Shown here: positions 54,612 to 64,000 of the stretch, in pieces
How the letters are laid out: each line of letters starts with the position of its first letter
Numbering within the stretch: position 1 is the first letter of the stretch
Assembly (NCBI GenBank): GCA_900540345.1
Contig: UQFK01000003.1
Coordinates: forward strand, 153,395 to 217,394
DNA from: an uncultured Eggerthella sp.
Lineage (GTDB): Bacteria; Actinomycetota; Coriobacteriia; Coriobacteriales; Eggerthellaceae
Reading direction: 5' to 3'
Length of the DNA stretch: 64,000 nt
Made by a program: the position numbers and the translations under genes
The notes under the pieces: model-generated
What the model saw: only the letters and a program-made list of their open reading frames with translations
Database searches by the model: none
Told to the model about the DNA's origin: nothing

Positions 54612-57434
54612 GTGACGAATAGTTACAAAGACACTATGAATTTGCCCGAAACCGATTTCCCAATGCGCGGCAATCTTCCTAAGAACGAACCTGCGCGACT
54701 GGATTTCTGGAACGACATTGACATTTACCATAAGGTATTGGAAAAGAACAAAGACGGTCGTCCATTTATCTTGCACGATGGTCCTCCTTATGCGAATGGC
54801 CCGATCCATCTTGGGCATTCTTTCAACAAAATCTTGAAGGATTTCGTAGTGAAGAGCCATGCTCAGCGTGGCTATTTCTCACCCTATATCCCTGGTTGGG
54901 ACTGCCATGGTCAACCTATTGAGCACATGGTGGAAGTGACACTTGGCCCAGAGAAGATGGCAAAGATCGATCAGCCTACACTTCGCAGGCTTTGCCGTGA
55001 ATGGGCAGAGAAATACGTCAACATCCAACGAGATGGCTTCAAGCGCCTCGGCGTAAACGCCGACTGGGATCATCCGTATCTCACGTTCACGCATGATTAT
55101 GAAGCGGGCAATGTCGAAATCTTCAAGGATATGTACTTGAATGGTTCTGTCTATCGTGGTCGCAAGCCCATCCATTGGTGTAAGAACTGCCATACTGCTC
55201 TTGCCGAAGCAGAGATCGAATACGGTGATGAAGTTTCGCCTTCGATCTTTGTGAACTTCAAGCTCGATACGGTGCCCCCTGCATTCGAAGCTGCAGGTGT
55301 CACCGCTCCGGTAAACGTGCTTATTTGGACCACAACGCCTTGGACGTTGCCGGCAAATGCTGCGGTTTGTCTGGCTCCCGATGCGGACTACATCATGGTT
55401 CGCACATCCGATTTCACTACCATCCTCGCATACGATCTGCTTGAAGATGTGGCCGAGACAGCAGGTTGGCAAGACTACGATCTCATTCGCGACCAAAGCG
55501 GGGAAGTAGTCGTGGTGAAGGGTAAGGAGCTTTGTGGTGTCACGTATACTTGTCCGATCCGCCAGGACCTGAAAGGCATGATCATCTATGGTGACCATGT
55601 AACCCTCGATTCTGGTACGGGCGCGGTTCATACCGCTCCTGGTCATGGTCAGGATGACTACCTTGTTGGTCTTGAATTCGATATTCCGATCCTCATGCCT
55701 GTCGATGATAACGGTGTTCTCACAGATGAGGCAGGTCCTTTTGCTGGCCTTGATGTTGATGAAGCGAATCCGCAGATCATCGAATGGCTGCGTGAGCAGG
55801 GAGTGTTGGTTGCTCATGTAGATATTACGCATAGCTATCCACATTGTTGGCGCTGTCATCAACCAGTCATCTTCCGAGCCACCGATCAGTGGTTCGTCTC
55901 GATGGATAAGAATGATCTACGCACCGAAGCGCTCAAAGCTATCGATCAAGATGTGCAATGGGTGCCTGAATGGGCGAAGAACCGTATCGGATCGATGGTG
56001 GCTGAGCGTCCTGACTGGTGCATCTCGCGTCAGCGCTCATGGGGTGTTCCTATCCCGGTCTTCAAGTGTTCAAAATGCGGCAATACGGTCGCGACTGCTG
56101 AAACCTTTGATGCGGTCATCAAGCTCTTCGAAGAGAAGGGTTCTGATGCTTGGTTTACTGAAAGCCCTGCTGAATATCTTCCAGCGGGTACGGCTTGTGA
56201 GGTATGCGGCTGTACAGAGCTCATCCCTGAATCCGATATCTTGGATGTCTGGTGGGAGAGCGGTGTATCCCATACGTCGGTCTGTAAGAAGCGCCCTGGT
56301 CTTCATTTTCCAGCGGATCTATATCTTGAAGGCTCTGATCAGCACCGCGGTTGGTTTCAGTCTTCCTTGCTCACCTCGATCGGCGCCTACGATCAAGCGC
56401 CGTACAAGGCGGTCATGCATTGTGGTTTCACCGTGGATGAAAACGGTCACAAGATGTCGAAGTCGCTTGGCAATGGTATCGATCCGGCTGAGGTCATGGA
56501 TAAGTATGGTGCCGATGTATTGCGTCTGTGGGTTGCGAGTGTCGATTATTCGCAAGATGTGAGCATTTCAGAAGAGATCCTCAAGCGCACTTCTGACACC
56601 TATCGCCGCTTCCGCAATACTTTCCGCTTCTTGCTTGGAGTCTTGAATGATTTCTCGAATGAGGATGCGGTTGTCGAGTGGGATCAGCTTGAACCTCTCG
56701 ATCAATGGGCGCTTGTTCGTTTGGCCCGTTTGCTCGAAGAGGTGAATGAGGCTTACGACAATTATAAATTCCATCATGTTTATCGTCTCATCTACGATTA
56801 TGTAGTTGGCGATCTTTCGGCTGTTTATATGGATGCACTGAAGGACCGTCTTTACTCCGATGCGCCTAACGCACGGAGTCGCCGCAGTGCCCAGACAGTG
56901 CTTTGCAACGTGCTTGAGGTGCTGGTACGCTTGCTCACGCCGCTTATCAGCTTCACCACCGAAGAAGTATGGCAAAACTATCCGACTGGTCTAGCGAACC
57001 AGACCGATCGACCGGTCAGCGTGCAGCTGGCAGGCTGGCCTGAGCGTGGCGATTTCTTGCCACGCATTCCTGAACATGAAGCAGAACGTGTTGAGAAGCG
57101 TTTCGAGACGGTGCTTGCATTTAGGGACGAGGTCACCAAAGCGCTCGAAGATAAGCGTACAGAGAAGGTCATCAACAAAAGCCAAGAGGCAATCGTTTGT
57201 GCGAGCGTTGTTCAAGCAGAATATGACGTGCTTACCGATTTTGATCCAGCCTTCTTTGAGGAGCTGCTTATCGTGAGTGCTGTTGAGTTTGCGTGCGGCG
57301 ATGAGACCAAGATCGATATTAAAGTGTCAGATCAAGAGAAGTGTCCTCGTTGCTGGAACTTCCGTGCCCTCGGTGGCAATCCGCATCATCCTGATGTGTG
57401 CGAGCGCTGCGGTGATGCGCTCGATGCGATGTAA
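54612..57434 (+). CDS. ileS: Isoleucyl-tRNA synthetase
   Basis: Class I aminoacyl-tRNA synthetase with editing domain, 940 residues. HIGH-type motif GPIHLGHSFNK, KMSKS motif KMSKSLGNG, the editing threonine-rich WTTTPWTLPAN segment, and a C-terminal zinc site CPRCWNF...CERCGD. This is the eubacterial IleS1-like form. GTG 54612 with AAAGG upstream. Followed by lspA and an RluD-type gene, a frequent order in Gram-positives. Confidence 0.97.
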   Translation: MTNSYKDTMNLPETDFPMRGNLPKNEPARLDFWNDIDIYHKVLEKNKDGRPFILHDGPPYANGPIHLGHSFNKILKDFVVKSHAQRGYFSPYIPGWDCHGQPIEHMVEVTLGPEKMAKIDQPTLRRLCREWAEKYVNIQRDGFKRLGVNADWDHPYLTFTHDYEAGNVEIFKDMYLNGSVYRGRKPIHWCKNCHTALAEAEIEYGDEVSPSIFVNFKLDTVPPAFEAAGVTAPVNVLIWTTTPWTLPANAAVCLAPDADYIMVRTSDFTTILAYDLLEDVAETAGWQDYDLIRDQSGEVVVVKGKELCGVTYTCPIRQDLKGMIIYGDHVTLDSGTGAVHTAPGHGQDDYLVGLEFDIPILMPVDDNGVLTDEAGPFAGLDVDEANPQIIEWLREQGVLVAHVDITHSYPHCWRCHQPVIFRATDQWFVSMDKNDLRTEALKAIDQDVQWVPEWAKNRIGSMVAERPDWCISRQRSWGVPIPVFKCSKCGNTVATAETFDAVIKLFEEKGSDAWFTESPAEYLPAGTACEVCGCTELIPESDILDVWWESGVSHTSVCKKRPGLHFPADLYLEGSDQHRGWFQSSLLTSIGAYDQAPYKAVMHCGFTVDENGHKMSKSLGNGIDPAEVMDKYGADVLRLWVASVDYSQDVSISEEILKRTSDTYRRFRNTFRFLLGVLNDFSNEDAVVEWDQLEPLDQWALVRLARLLEEVNEAYDNYKFHHVYRLIYDYVVGDLSAVYMDALKDRLYSDAPNARSRRSAQTVLCNVLEVLVRLLTPLISFTTEEVWQNYPTGLANQTDRPVSVQLAGWPERGDFLPRIPEHEAERVEKRFETVLAFRDEVTKALEDKRTEKVINKSQEAIVCASVVQAEYDVLTDFDPAFFEELLIVSAVEFACGDETKIDIKVSDQEKCPRCWNFRALGGNPHHPDVCERCGDALDAM

Positions 57435-57455
57435 TAGTTTTTCTGCTCAAGACCA

Positions 57456-57965
57456 ATGAATACAGGAGCAGAACGGAAAAGAGCATTACGCAACAGGGTT
57501 GTCTTCTGTGTTGTTGTAGTGCTCTGGTTCCTTCTTGATCGCGTGACCAAGCTCTTTGTAGAAGCGCACCCTGCCGATGGGCTTTCAAGTCTTCAAATCG
57601 ATGGCATCGTAGGATTAAGTCTTGTTCACAATTATGGTGCTGCATGGGGTTCTTTTTCGGGCATGGTCTCTGTGCTTGTAGTGCTTACAGCTCTTCTCTG
57701 TCTCGTTATTTTTGTATATGCGCTGTTTGTATCAAAAGAGGCATCACTTCTTTTGATGATCGGCTTATCGCTTGTGTTTGCGGGTGGTATCGGTAATCTT
57801 TTTGATCGCCTCGTTAACGGATACGTGATAGATTTCATAGCCCCCTTGTTCATCGATTTTCCTACCTTTAATATTGCAGATATTGGAATTACCTGCGGTA
57901 TCATCTGTGTTGTGGTCGCGATGGCGATCAAGCTCTTCGCTTCTTATGCGAGTACCGACGTATGA
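57456..57965 (+). CDS. lspA: Lipoprotein signal peptidase (signal peptidase II)
   Basis: Membrane aspartyl protease that removes signal peptides of diacylated lipoproteins. Four membrane helices; the catalytic aspartates are in GGIGNLFDRLVNGYVIDF (GNxxDR) and FNIADIGI (FNxAD). Length is 169 residues. It precedes the RluD-type gene, the usual pair. Confidence 0.96.
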   Translation: MNTGAERKRALRNRVVFCVVVVLWFLLDRVTKLFVEAHPADGLSSLQIDGIVGLSLVHNYGAAWGSFSGMVSVLVVLTALLCLVIFVYALFVSKEASLLLMIGLSLVFAGGIGNLFDRLVNGYVIDFIAPLFIDFPTFNIADIGITCGIICVVVAMAIKLFASYASTDV

Positions 57966-58018
57966 TCGGTTCATATAATTGCGCGTACGCAGATAGAGGC
58001 TTAAAGAGGGGAGCAAGC

Positions 58019-59065
58019 ATGGCACGAAGCTTATCGAATACTGTTGCCGATCTTTACGCAGGGATGCGTCTAGATTCGTATCTATTCGAGGCGGGACTGT
58101 ATCCGACAAGAAGCAAGGCGGTAAAGCAGATTGAAGCTGGCAAGGTTTTCTTAAATGGAGAAGTCCCCACAAAGAAGAGTATCGTGGATGCGGGTGACCA
58201 TATCGTTTATGAGGAGTTTGAGGAGCAACAGCGTCTCTATCTAGAGCCAGAAGATATTCCACTCGAGGTCTATTATGAGGACGATGATCTGTTAGTCATC
58301 AACAAACAGCCAGGGCTTATTTGTCATCCTTCTCCTGGTCATCCGTCTGGCACGCTCTCCAATGCGCTCATCCATCATTTTGGACGAGAGAATCTCGCGC
58401 ACATCCAGGGCGACGATCGTCCAGGTATCGTACATCGTCTTGATGGGGATACGAGCGGACTGATGCTCTGTGCTAAGAATGACGAGATCGGTTATATCCT
58501 TCAAGATGAGATTCGCCGTCGAAGCGTCGATCGCAAGTATCTGTGTCTCGTTCATGGCAACATCGCGAGTGATACAGGACTTATCGATGCACCGATCTTT
58601 AGAAGTGATAAGAATCGTTTGCGTATGCAGGTCTCAGACAAGCCGCAAGCGCGTTCATCGGTTACTACGTTCAATGTGCTCGAGCGCTTTGAGTCGGGGC
58701 TGAAAGACAATGGGTATACCTTGGTCGAATGCAAACTTTATTCAGGTCGCACGCACCAAATTCGTGTTCACATGGAATATATCAAGCATTGGGTAGTAGG
58801 AGATCAAACCTACGGTACGCCAGGGAAGAGCGATAATCTCGGTTTATGTCGGCAGTTTCTTCATTCCTATTTCATCGAATTCCAACACCCGCGCATCGAT
58901 GATCAGTTGAGCTTCATGGCACCGTTGCCCGATGATTTGATCAACGCACTCTCAAGGTTAGCCGATCGTCGCATTGGGCTTACCGAACGGGGTAAAGAAG
59001 TGCTGTTCTTGTATCAGGAAAACTGTGGTATCACTGATGAGCTTGAAACATTCGCTCGTGTATAG
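58019..59065 (+). CDS. RluD-family large-subunit pseudouridine synthase
   Basis: RluA/RluD-type synthase, 348 residues. An N-terminal S4 domain (GMRLDSYLFEAGLYPTRSKA) precedes the catalytic core with GIVHRLDGDTSGLML, where the aspartate is the nucleophile, and SGRTHQIRVH. ATG 58019, five bases after GGGGAG, was chosen; ATG 57962 would add 19 residues and overlap lspA. Target is likely helix 69 of 23S rRNA, by analogy with RluD. Confidence 0.92.
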   Translation: MARSLSNTVADLYAGMRLDSYLFEAGLYPTRSKAVKQIEAGKVFLNGEVPTKKSIVDAGDHIVYEEFEEQQRLYLEPEDIPLEVYYEDDDLLVINKQPGLICHPSPGHPSGTLSNALIHHFGRENLAHIQGDDRPGIVHRLDGDTSGLMLCAKNDEIGYILQDEIRRRSVDRKYLCLVHGNIASDTGLIDAPIFRSDKNRLRMQVSDKPQARSSVTTFNVLERFESGLKDNGYTLVECKLYSGRTHQIRVHMEYIKHWVVGDQTYGTPGKSDNLGLCRQFLHSYFIEFQHPRIDDQLSFMAPLPDDLINALSRLADRRIGLTERGKEVLFLYQENCGITDELETFARV

Positions 59066-59136
59066 AAAGACCTATTCGTGATAGGCTATCGACATACGAT
59101 CGTTCTCTCGGAGCTCTCGAATGATAACAATGCGTG

Positions 59137-59862
59137 CTACTTCGAGCCGACTTCGCTTGAAACGGTCATGTTCTCGAAACGCTGCTGTAGCCATTCGTCG
59201 GTGAAGGTGTCGTCAAGCCATACGTCTATGGTGCTTGCAGGAGCGAAGTTCTCTGTGCGCTGTCCTTCTCGGTGAAGCGCAAGGATCGTGACTGTGATAT
59301 CAACAGTCATGAAGACGATTAGTGCGCCAGAGACGATGCGTACAGCTAGGCTTTTGAAATCGATATGCTTGAACAAGCTTTTGATGCACGGCATGATGAT
59401 GCGTACCCAAGCAAGCCCAAGCGTTCCCCACATCACGCCAAAAAAGAAGTTTGTTCGCCCATCGATCGAGCCAAAGGTTCCTGTGTAATCCCACGCGATG
59501 GCATGCCAGAACACTTCCATCATGAAGCTTGCGAGGTACTCCATTATCGAGCCTAATATCATCGCGATGATGAAGATGATGAGGTTGTGCGTGTAATAGA
59601 AGCGGTTAAGAAAGACCGTTAAAACAACCGCACCTACACCGTAGAGCGGAGAGAAGGGGCCCCATACGAGACCTGCGCGACTTTCCCATTCATGGTAGAC
59701 GATGAGATGAAAGATATCTTCGATAACAAGACCAAAAAACGACCCAAGTACGAAGATCCAGAACAACTTTATGAAGGTAAGGTTAAGATAGCGCGGAGAG
59801 ACCATGGATGTCACTGCATGTACGACCTGTTTTGCAGGCTGTTGAGGCTCTTCCACGTTCAT
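59137..59862 (-). CDS. CmpB-like (putative ABC-transporter type IV) membrane protein
   Basis: 241-residue protein with five or six hydrophobic helices, of the PF06541-type family. Recognised by the GLVWGPFSPLYGVGAVVLTV segment, YLASFMMEVFWHAIAWDY and GRTNFFFGVMWGTLGL. The name is historical; no ABC partner is present and its role is unknown. The C-terminal 50 residues are polar and probably extramembranous. Convergent with the RluD-type gene. Confidence 0.82.
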   Translation of the reverse strand: MNVEEPQQPAKQVVHAVTSMVSPRYLNLTFIKLFWIFVLGSFFGLVIEDIFHLIVYHEWESRAGLVWGPFSPLYGVGAVVLTVFLNRFYYTHNLIIFIIAMILGSIMEYLASFMMEVFWHAIAWDYTGTFGSIDGRTNFFFGVMWGTLGLAWVRIIMPCIKSLFKHIDFKSLAVRIVSGALIVFMTVDITVTILALHREGQRTENFAPASTIDVWLDDTFTDEWLQQRFENMTVSSEVGSK

Positions 59863-59980
59863 CTCCTTCCTTGCGCTCGCCTTACGGTCGTATTAAGTTT
59901 TGATGAAGTTAAGCTTGCATGCGCTGCATGCTCCATCTTGTCCTACAATAACAAAGATATCTTGAAGCAAGGAGAAGAAT

Positions 59981-61213
59981 ATGGCCTCTGACCAACAGAA
60001 GACGGTTCTCATCGGCGTCACTGGTTGTATCGCAGCCTATAAGGCATGCGAGGTAGTGCGTGGTTTGCAGAAGGCAGGCATACGTGTAAAAGTGGTCATG
60101 ACCGAACATGCGACGCATTTTGTCGATCCGCTCACATTCCGTGCGCTCACCAATGAGCCAGTTGGTATTGGGCTTTTCGACGATCCTCAAGATCCAATCC
60201 ATCATATTTCACTTGCGCAAGAGGCTGATGTATTTCTTATTGCTCCATGCACCGCAAACGTCATGGCAAAGATTGCTCATGGATTAGCTGATGATCTGCT
60301 CACAACGACTGCGCTTGCGACCTCTGCGCCCTTGATGATCGCACCTGCGATGAACGTTCATATGTATGAGAACGTACTTACTCAAGAGAACATCGAGCGT
60401 TTGAAAGCACGCGGGGTCTCGTTCATCGAGCCTGATGCAGGCTATTTGGCTTGCGGAGAAGTCGGGAAGGGGCGCTTGCCCGAACCAGGCGAGATCGTTG
60501 ATGCTGTGCTTGCCATGCTTGACGGTTCGCATGCATCAACGAATGCGACAGGCCTTCAGAATCACTCGCTTGCAGGTAAACATATCATGATCACTGCTGG
60601 ACCGACCGTTGAAGCGATCGATCCTGTTCGTTATATCACCAATCGCTCTTCAGGGAAATTCGGCTATGCGATCGCCGAGGCAGCAATTGCGCGTGGTGCT
60701 AAGGTCACGCTCATTTCTGGCCCTGTGGCGCTTCGCGCTCCTGCTGGCGTGGAGGTGCTTTATGTTGAGTCGGCACGAGAGATGCTTGACGCTGCAGCTC
60801 CTGTCTTCGAGCAGTGCGATGTGGGCATCTTCGCTGCAGCGGTTGCCGACGTACGTCCTGCTCGACAATTGGATAAAAAACTCAAAAAAGGGGTCAACGA
60901 TAGCGAGTTGCATAATATCGCTCTTGTTGAGAACCCTGATGTGCTTGCTACGCTTGGGGCTTCCAAGACAGATCAGCTCGTCATCGGTTTTGCAGCTGAA
61001 ACAGATGATGTCATCGATAATGCACGCAAAAAGCTCATCAAGAAACATGCTGATATGATCGTTGCGAACGAAGTGGGAAGCGATAAGGTCTTCGGAAAAG
61101 ACGATGATGAGATATGGCTTGTGACGTCTGCTGGAGAGGATCATCTTCCACGTGCGACAAAGAAAGAGCTGGCAGGCATCATTCTCGATAAAATCCAAGC
61201 GATGGAGTCTTAG
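59981..61213 (+). CDS. coaBC: Phosphopantothenoylcysteine synthetase/decarboxylase
   Basis: Bifunctional CoA-pathway enzyme. The N-terminal CoaC half has VTGCIAAYKACEVVR, the flavin/histidine segment HHISLAQEADVF and PAMNVHMY with the catalytic cysteine in LACGEVGKGRLPE. The C-terminal CoaB half begins ITAGPTVEAIDPVRYITN and has the lysine-rich DKKLKK loop. Length is 410 residues. AAGGAG precedes the ATG. A VTT-domain gene starts four bases later. Confidence 0.96.
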   Translation: MASDQQKTVLIGVTGCIAAYKACEVVRGLQKAGIRVKVVMTEHATHFVDPLTFRALTNEPVGIGLFDDPQDPIHHISLAQEADVFLIAPCTANVMAKIAHGLADDLLTTTALATSAPLMIAPAMNVHMYENVLTQENIERLKARGVSFIEPDAGYLACGEVGKGRLPEPGEIVDAVLAMLDGSHASTNATGLQNHSLAGKHIMITAGPTVEAIDPVRYITNRSSGKFGYAIAEAAIARGAKVTLISGPVALRAPAGVEVLYVESAREMLDAAAPVFEQCDVGIFAAAVADVRPARQLDKKLKKGVNDSELHNIALVENPDVLATLGASKTDQLVIGFAAETDDVIDNARKKLIKKHADMIVANEVGSDKVFGKDDDEIWLVTSAGEDHLPRATKKELAGIILDKIQAMES

Positions 61214-61216
61214 ACC

Positions 61217-62026
61217 ATGCTGAAGAGGAGTCGTGCAAACGAACAAGACTCTCAGCAAGAGGAAAGATCCGTTCGGCTGTTCGGAAAAGAGGTAAGAAGA
61301 TCAGACCTCTTCAGATTCTTAGGGCTGATCGGTTTTCTTGTCCTATGCGTTGTTATCGTGGTGGTCATGGCACCACTGTTCAAAGGCATCTTCTCGCCCG
61401 ATGGCGTTGATATGGTCATCGAGCGTATTCGAGACAAAGGCGCCTTTGGCGTGGTCATCTTGTTGGCGCTCCAGTTCATTCAGATCGTTGTCGCCTTTAT
61501 TCCTGGCGAAGTTACACAAATGGCTGCCGGCATGCTCTATGGCCCGCTTTGGGGTTCACTTCTCATCTTATTAGGCTGTGCGGTCTCAAGCTCATTTGTT
61601 TATGTTGTTGTCCATAAGCTTGGAGCTCCATTTGTGAAAGATATGGTGCCGGAGAAGTTTCTGAGTAAATTCGAGGATTTTGAACGTACAGGACGTTTGA
61701 ACATCATCGTTTTCATACTCTTTCTTATTCCGGGGCTTCCGAAAGATACCTTTACTTATCTTGTTCCTCTTACCGATATGAAGATGAGATCGTTCGTCAT
61801 CATCACGACCATTGCACGCACGCCAGGCATCTTCTTATCTGCGTATGCAGCAGACGGGCTGGTCGAAGGTCAAATATGGCAAAGTATTGCGATCTTTGGC
61901 GTTCTTATCCTCCTTGCTATCCTTGCCCTGATCTTTAGCGATCGCATCATGGGTTTCCTTTCGCGCCATCGGATCGGCTCAGGAGCTTCAAACAAGGGTA
62001 CAGACGATCGATCTCAGCAAAAATAA
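61217..62026 (+). CDS. TVP38/TMEM64 (VTT-domain) membrane protein
   Basis: 269 residues. A charged N-terminus is followed by a first helix (about residues 35-55), then the VTT domain with IPGEVTQMAAGMLYGPLWGS, and FILFLIPGLPKDTFTYL, the proline-rich re-entrant-loop signatures, and more helices to about residue 245. VTT proteins are linked to lipid movement across membranes; the specific role here is unknown. Co-transcribed with coaBC. Confidence 0.9.
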   Translation: MLKRSRANEQDSQQEERSVRLFGKEVRRSDLFRFLGLIGFLVLCVVIVVVMAPLFKGIFSPDGVDMVIERIRDKGAFGVVILLALQFIQIVVAFIPGEVTQMAAGMLYGPLWGSLLILLGCAVSSSFVYVVVHKLGAPFVKDMVPEKFLSKFEDFERTGRLNIIVFILFLIPGLPKDTFTYLVPLTDMKMRSFVIITTIARTPGIFLSAYAADGLVEGQIWQSIAIFGVLILLAILALIFSDRIMGFLSRHRIGSGASNKGTDDRSQQK

Positions 62027-62121
62027 CACGCTGGTCACTCTTCGTATTCTCTCTTACCTTCTTCTTTTCGTGTTGATACACTATAGAAGGTTTATTCAAT
62101 CGCCCTTAGGAGGGGGAGTCA

Positions 62122-64000
62122 ATGATGTTTTGCGGTCGAGCGAGTGTGTCGTTTGAGCATTCTCAGGTTCGAGAGTCCTCTGAAGCTTTAATGGATCAAC
62201 GATCAACACGGGGTTATTTTGCTCGAATAGCTATCGCGATCATTGTTCTGTTTATGTGCGGAGCTGTTGCGTCTTTTTCCTCTGTTCGTACAGCTCATGC
62301 CGATGAGCTCATTGATGGCGGTGTTATATACACCTATGAGGTCAGAAATGGCGAAACGTTCGTTACCGGAATCACCAGTAGTACTGCAACATCGGTATCG
62401 GTTCCTGCAACTTTGGGAGAGAGCCCCGTTACTCGTGTTCTTATCTTCGGAAACATGGACTCGATCACCTCTCTTGACGTTTCTTCGTGCACAAATCTCA
62501 CGGCACTTGAGTGCAGTGAATTAGACCTTACCTCCCTTACGGTCGCTGGTTGCGCGAATCTTGAATCTTTGGTTTGTACGGGCAACAACCTCAGTACGCT
62601 CGATCTTTCAGGATGCGAAAGCCTCGAGACCCTCGAAGTTGGCAATAATGCACTTACACGACTCAATCTTTCTACGTGTCCTGCGATAGAGACCCTTGGT
62701 TGTAATGATTGTGCGATAAGGTACATCACCCTTGCTGGGTGCACGAAGCTCAATACGATCGACTGCTCGGGTAATGCATTGATATCGCTCGATCTGGCAA
62801 GTTGTGCGGCGCTCACAAGCTTGACCTGTAATGACAATAACCTTACTACGCTGAATGTCTCGACTTGTCCTGCGCTTTCATTTTTGCAGTGCGCGAATAA
62901 TGACCTTACAACACTCGATATCAGCAAGAATACTAAGCTCACCTCGTTAGATTGCAGCAACAACAAGATCTCTGATCTTTCAGCTTTGAAAACATGGCTG
63001 AATCAGTCTGGCCACCAAGGTACCATTGAGCCGCAAGATGCCACCGCAGTCGATCCAGAGCCTTCGAACCCTGGCACGACAACCCCTACAACGCCGTCTA
63101 ATCCATCGACTGGCGATGATGACCAGGGAGAATCTGGTACTTACAATCCTCCTACGGGAACCTGGGAGCATAGCTCTCTTGGATGGTGGTATGAGTATGA
63201 GGATGGATCATATGCGGTGGGATGGCTCGAGCTTCCTACTGCAACGTATTACTTTGATAAGAATGGCTGGATGAAGACCAGTTGGCAGAAGATAGATGGA
63301 GAGTGGTATTTCTTTGACCGATCGGGTGCGATGCAGACAGGCTGGATCAAATCGAGCGGTAAGTGGTACTACTTGAACTCTGATGGAATCCGCATGACCG
63401 GTTGGATCAATGACAATGGAAACAGCTACCATCTTTCCAGTCTCGGCGTCATGAACACCGGCTGGCAGAAGATTGATGGGTATTGGTACTATTTCAGGTC
63501 CTCGGGCGCTATGGCAACTGGCTGGGTGAAAGTGAAGAATTCCTGGTATTACCTGCGTAATAATGGGCAGATGATGACTGGTTGGCTCAACGATAGTGGC
63601 ACAAGCTATTACCTTTCTAGCTCTGGGGCTATGGTCAAAGGTTGGCAGAAGATCGGAGGCATTTGGTATCACTTCGAGACTTCAGGAGCCATGTCTAAGG
63701 GCTGGGTAAAATCGAAGAACAAATGGTACTATCTCGATCCACTCGATGGGCAGATGGTCACTGGTAAGCGAGGTATCGGGGGACAGACCTATTATCTCAA
63801 CTCGCCGAATGGAGACATGAAGACCGGTTGGAACAAAGAGGATGGAACATGGTATTACTATGCCTCCTCTGGCGCGATGGTCACTGGTTGGCAAAAGATC
63901 AAAGGATCATGGTATTACTTCAATGCAGAAGGCAAGATGATGACCGGTTGGCTCAACGATAGTGGCACAAGCTATTACCTTTCTAGCTCTGGGGCTATGG
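62122..64000 (+). CDS. Second LRR and cell-wall-binding surface protein, 3' end outside window
   Basis: Open to the window edge: at least 626 residues. The signal peptide ends near AHA (residue 60). About nine leucine-rich repeats (residues 110-290) again carry paired cysteines, followed by a Thr/Pro/Asp linker (to about residue 347) and at least thirteen aromatic cell-wall-binding repeats. Architecture and sequence mark it as a paralogue of the protein at 17924-19888. AGGAGGGGGAG lies just before two adjacent ATGs (62122 and 62125); the second has better spacing. The C-terminus and any extra domain are not visible. Confidence 0.85.
   Translation, partial: MMFCGRASVSFEHSQVRESSEALMDQRSTRGYFARIAIAIIVLFMCGAVASFSSVRTAHADELIDGGVIYTYEVRNGETFVTGITSSTATSVSVPATLGESPVTRVLIFGNMDSITSLDVSSCTNLTALECSELDLTSLTVAGCANLESLVCTGNNLSTLDLSGCESLETLEVGNNALTRLNLSTCPAIETLGCNDCAIRYITLAGCTKLNTIDCSGNALISLDLASCAALTSLTCNDNNLTTLNVSTCPALSFLQCANNDLTTLDISKNTKLTSLDCSNNKISDLSALKTWLNQSGHQGTIEPQDATAVDPEPSNPGTTTPTTPSNPSTGDDDQGESGTYNPPTGTWEHSSLGWWYEYEDGSYAVGWLELPTATYYFDKNGWMKTSWQKIDGEWYFFDRSGAMQTGWIKSSGKWYYLNSDGIRMTGWINDNGNSYHLSSLGVMNTGWQKIDGYWYYFRSSGAMATGWVKVKNSWYYLRNNGQMMTGWLNDSGTSYYLSSSGAMVKGWQKIGGIWYHFETSGAMSKGWVKSKNKWYYLDPLDGQMVTGKRGIGGQTYYLNSPNGDMKTGWNKEDGTWYYYASSGAMVTGWQKIKGSWYYFNAEGKMMTGWLNDSGTSYYLSSSGAM
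63580..64000 (+). repeat. Identical 55-base repeats in cell-wall-binding region
   Basis: Bases 63580-63634 and 63946-64000 are identical over 55 bases (GWLNDSGTSYYLSSSGAM), 366 bases or about six repeat units apart; the second copy is cut by the window end. Lack of silent changes suggests recent duplication or gene conversion. Confidence 0.8.

Noticed and set aside
63163..64000. CRISPR array
   Set aside because: The periodic sequence is protein-coding wall-binding repeats with variable units, not identical repeats with unique spacers.

Overview
The window looks like chromosome from an anaerobic actinobacterium of the class Coriobacteriia (Eggerthellaceae/Cryptobacterium-like). That placement rests on gene content, gene order and roughly balanced base composition, and is an inference. 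Pointers are an actinobacterial-type integration host factor next to gmk and rpoZ, PyrR-controlled pyr genes, Firmicutes-like operon order (accBC-yqhY-nusB-xseB-dxs and rimP-nusA-ylxR-infB-rbfA-nrnA-truB-ribF), and large surface proteins with leucine-rich and choline/glucan-type cell-wall repeats. Genes are densely packed, mostly on the + strand. I saw no tRNA, rRNA, CRISPR array, prophage or insertion sequence.

Layout. 1-6.4 kb: end of mltG, a YqeG-like phosphatase, aroC-aroK-aroB, an M24 peptidase and efp. 6.5-12.8 kb: a carboxyltransferase fused to an AccB-type biotin carrier, biotin carboxylase, yqhY, nusB, xseB, dxs. 12.8-17.8 kb: a GNAT acetyltransferase, amt-glnK nitrogen genes, leuA and a zinc-ribbon membrane protein. 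17.9-19.9 kb: first LRR/cell-wall-binding surface protein. 20.1-28.2 kb: the translation and ribosome-maturation operon. 28.2-30.8 kb (- strand): a complete lpdB-lpdC-lpdD-type phenolic-acid (gallate) decarboxylase set. 30.9-35.7 kb: dnaG, def, fmt, rsmB. 35.7-41.6 kb: the pyr operon behind a PyrR-type leader, ending in an orotate phosphoribosyltransferase-like gene whose active-site motifs are gone. 41.9-48.5 kb: mihF, gmk, rpoZ, thiI, comEA, comEC, holA. 48.5-54.4 kb: pta, a glycosyltransferase, dinB, a CobD/HisC-like protein without its PLP lysine, and degV. 54.6-62.0 kb: ileS, lspA, an RluD-type synthase, a CmpB-like membrane protein, coaBC and a VTT-domain protein. 62.1 kb to the end: a second LRR/cell-wall-binding protein, cut by the window edge.

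How it works together. Most of the window is housekeeping: aromatic and pyrimidine synthesis, leucine, isoprenoid and CoA precursors, flavins, translation and replication. The adaptive parts are the aromatic-acid decarboxylase operon, the two repeat-rich surface proteins and the ammonium uptake pair. The observations most worth following up are the carboxyltransferase-AccB fusion that keeps a complete internal ribosome-binding site and start, the CobD-like pseudoenzyme, the degenerate PyrE-like protein, the Cys/His tail on NusA, and a structured non-coding gap at 53.2-53.6 kb.
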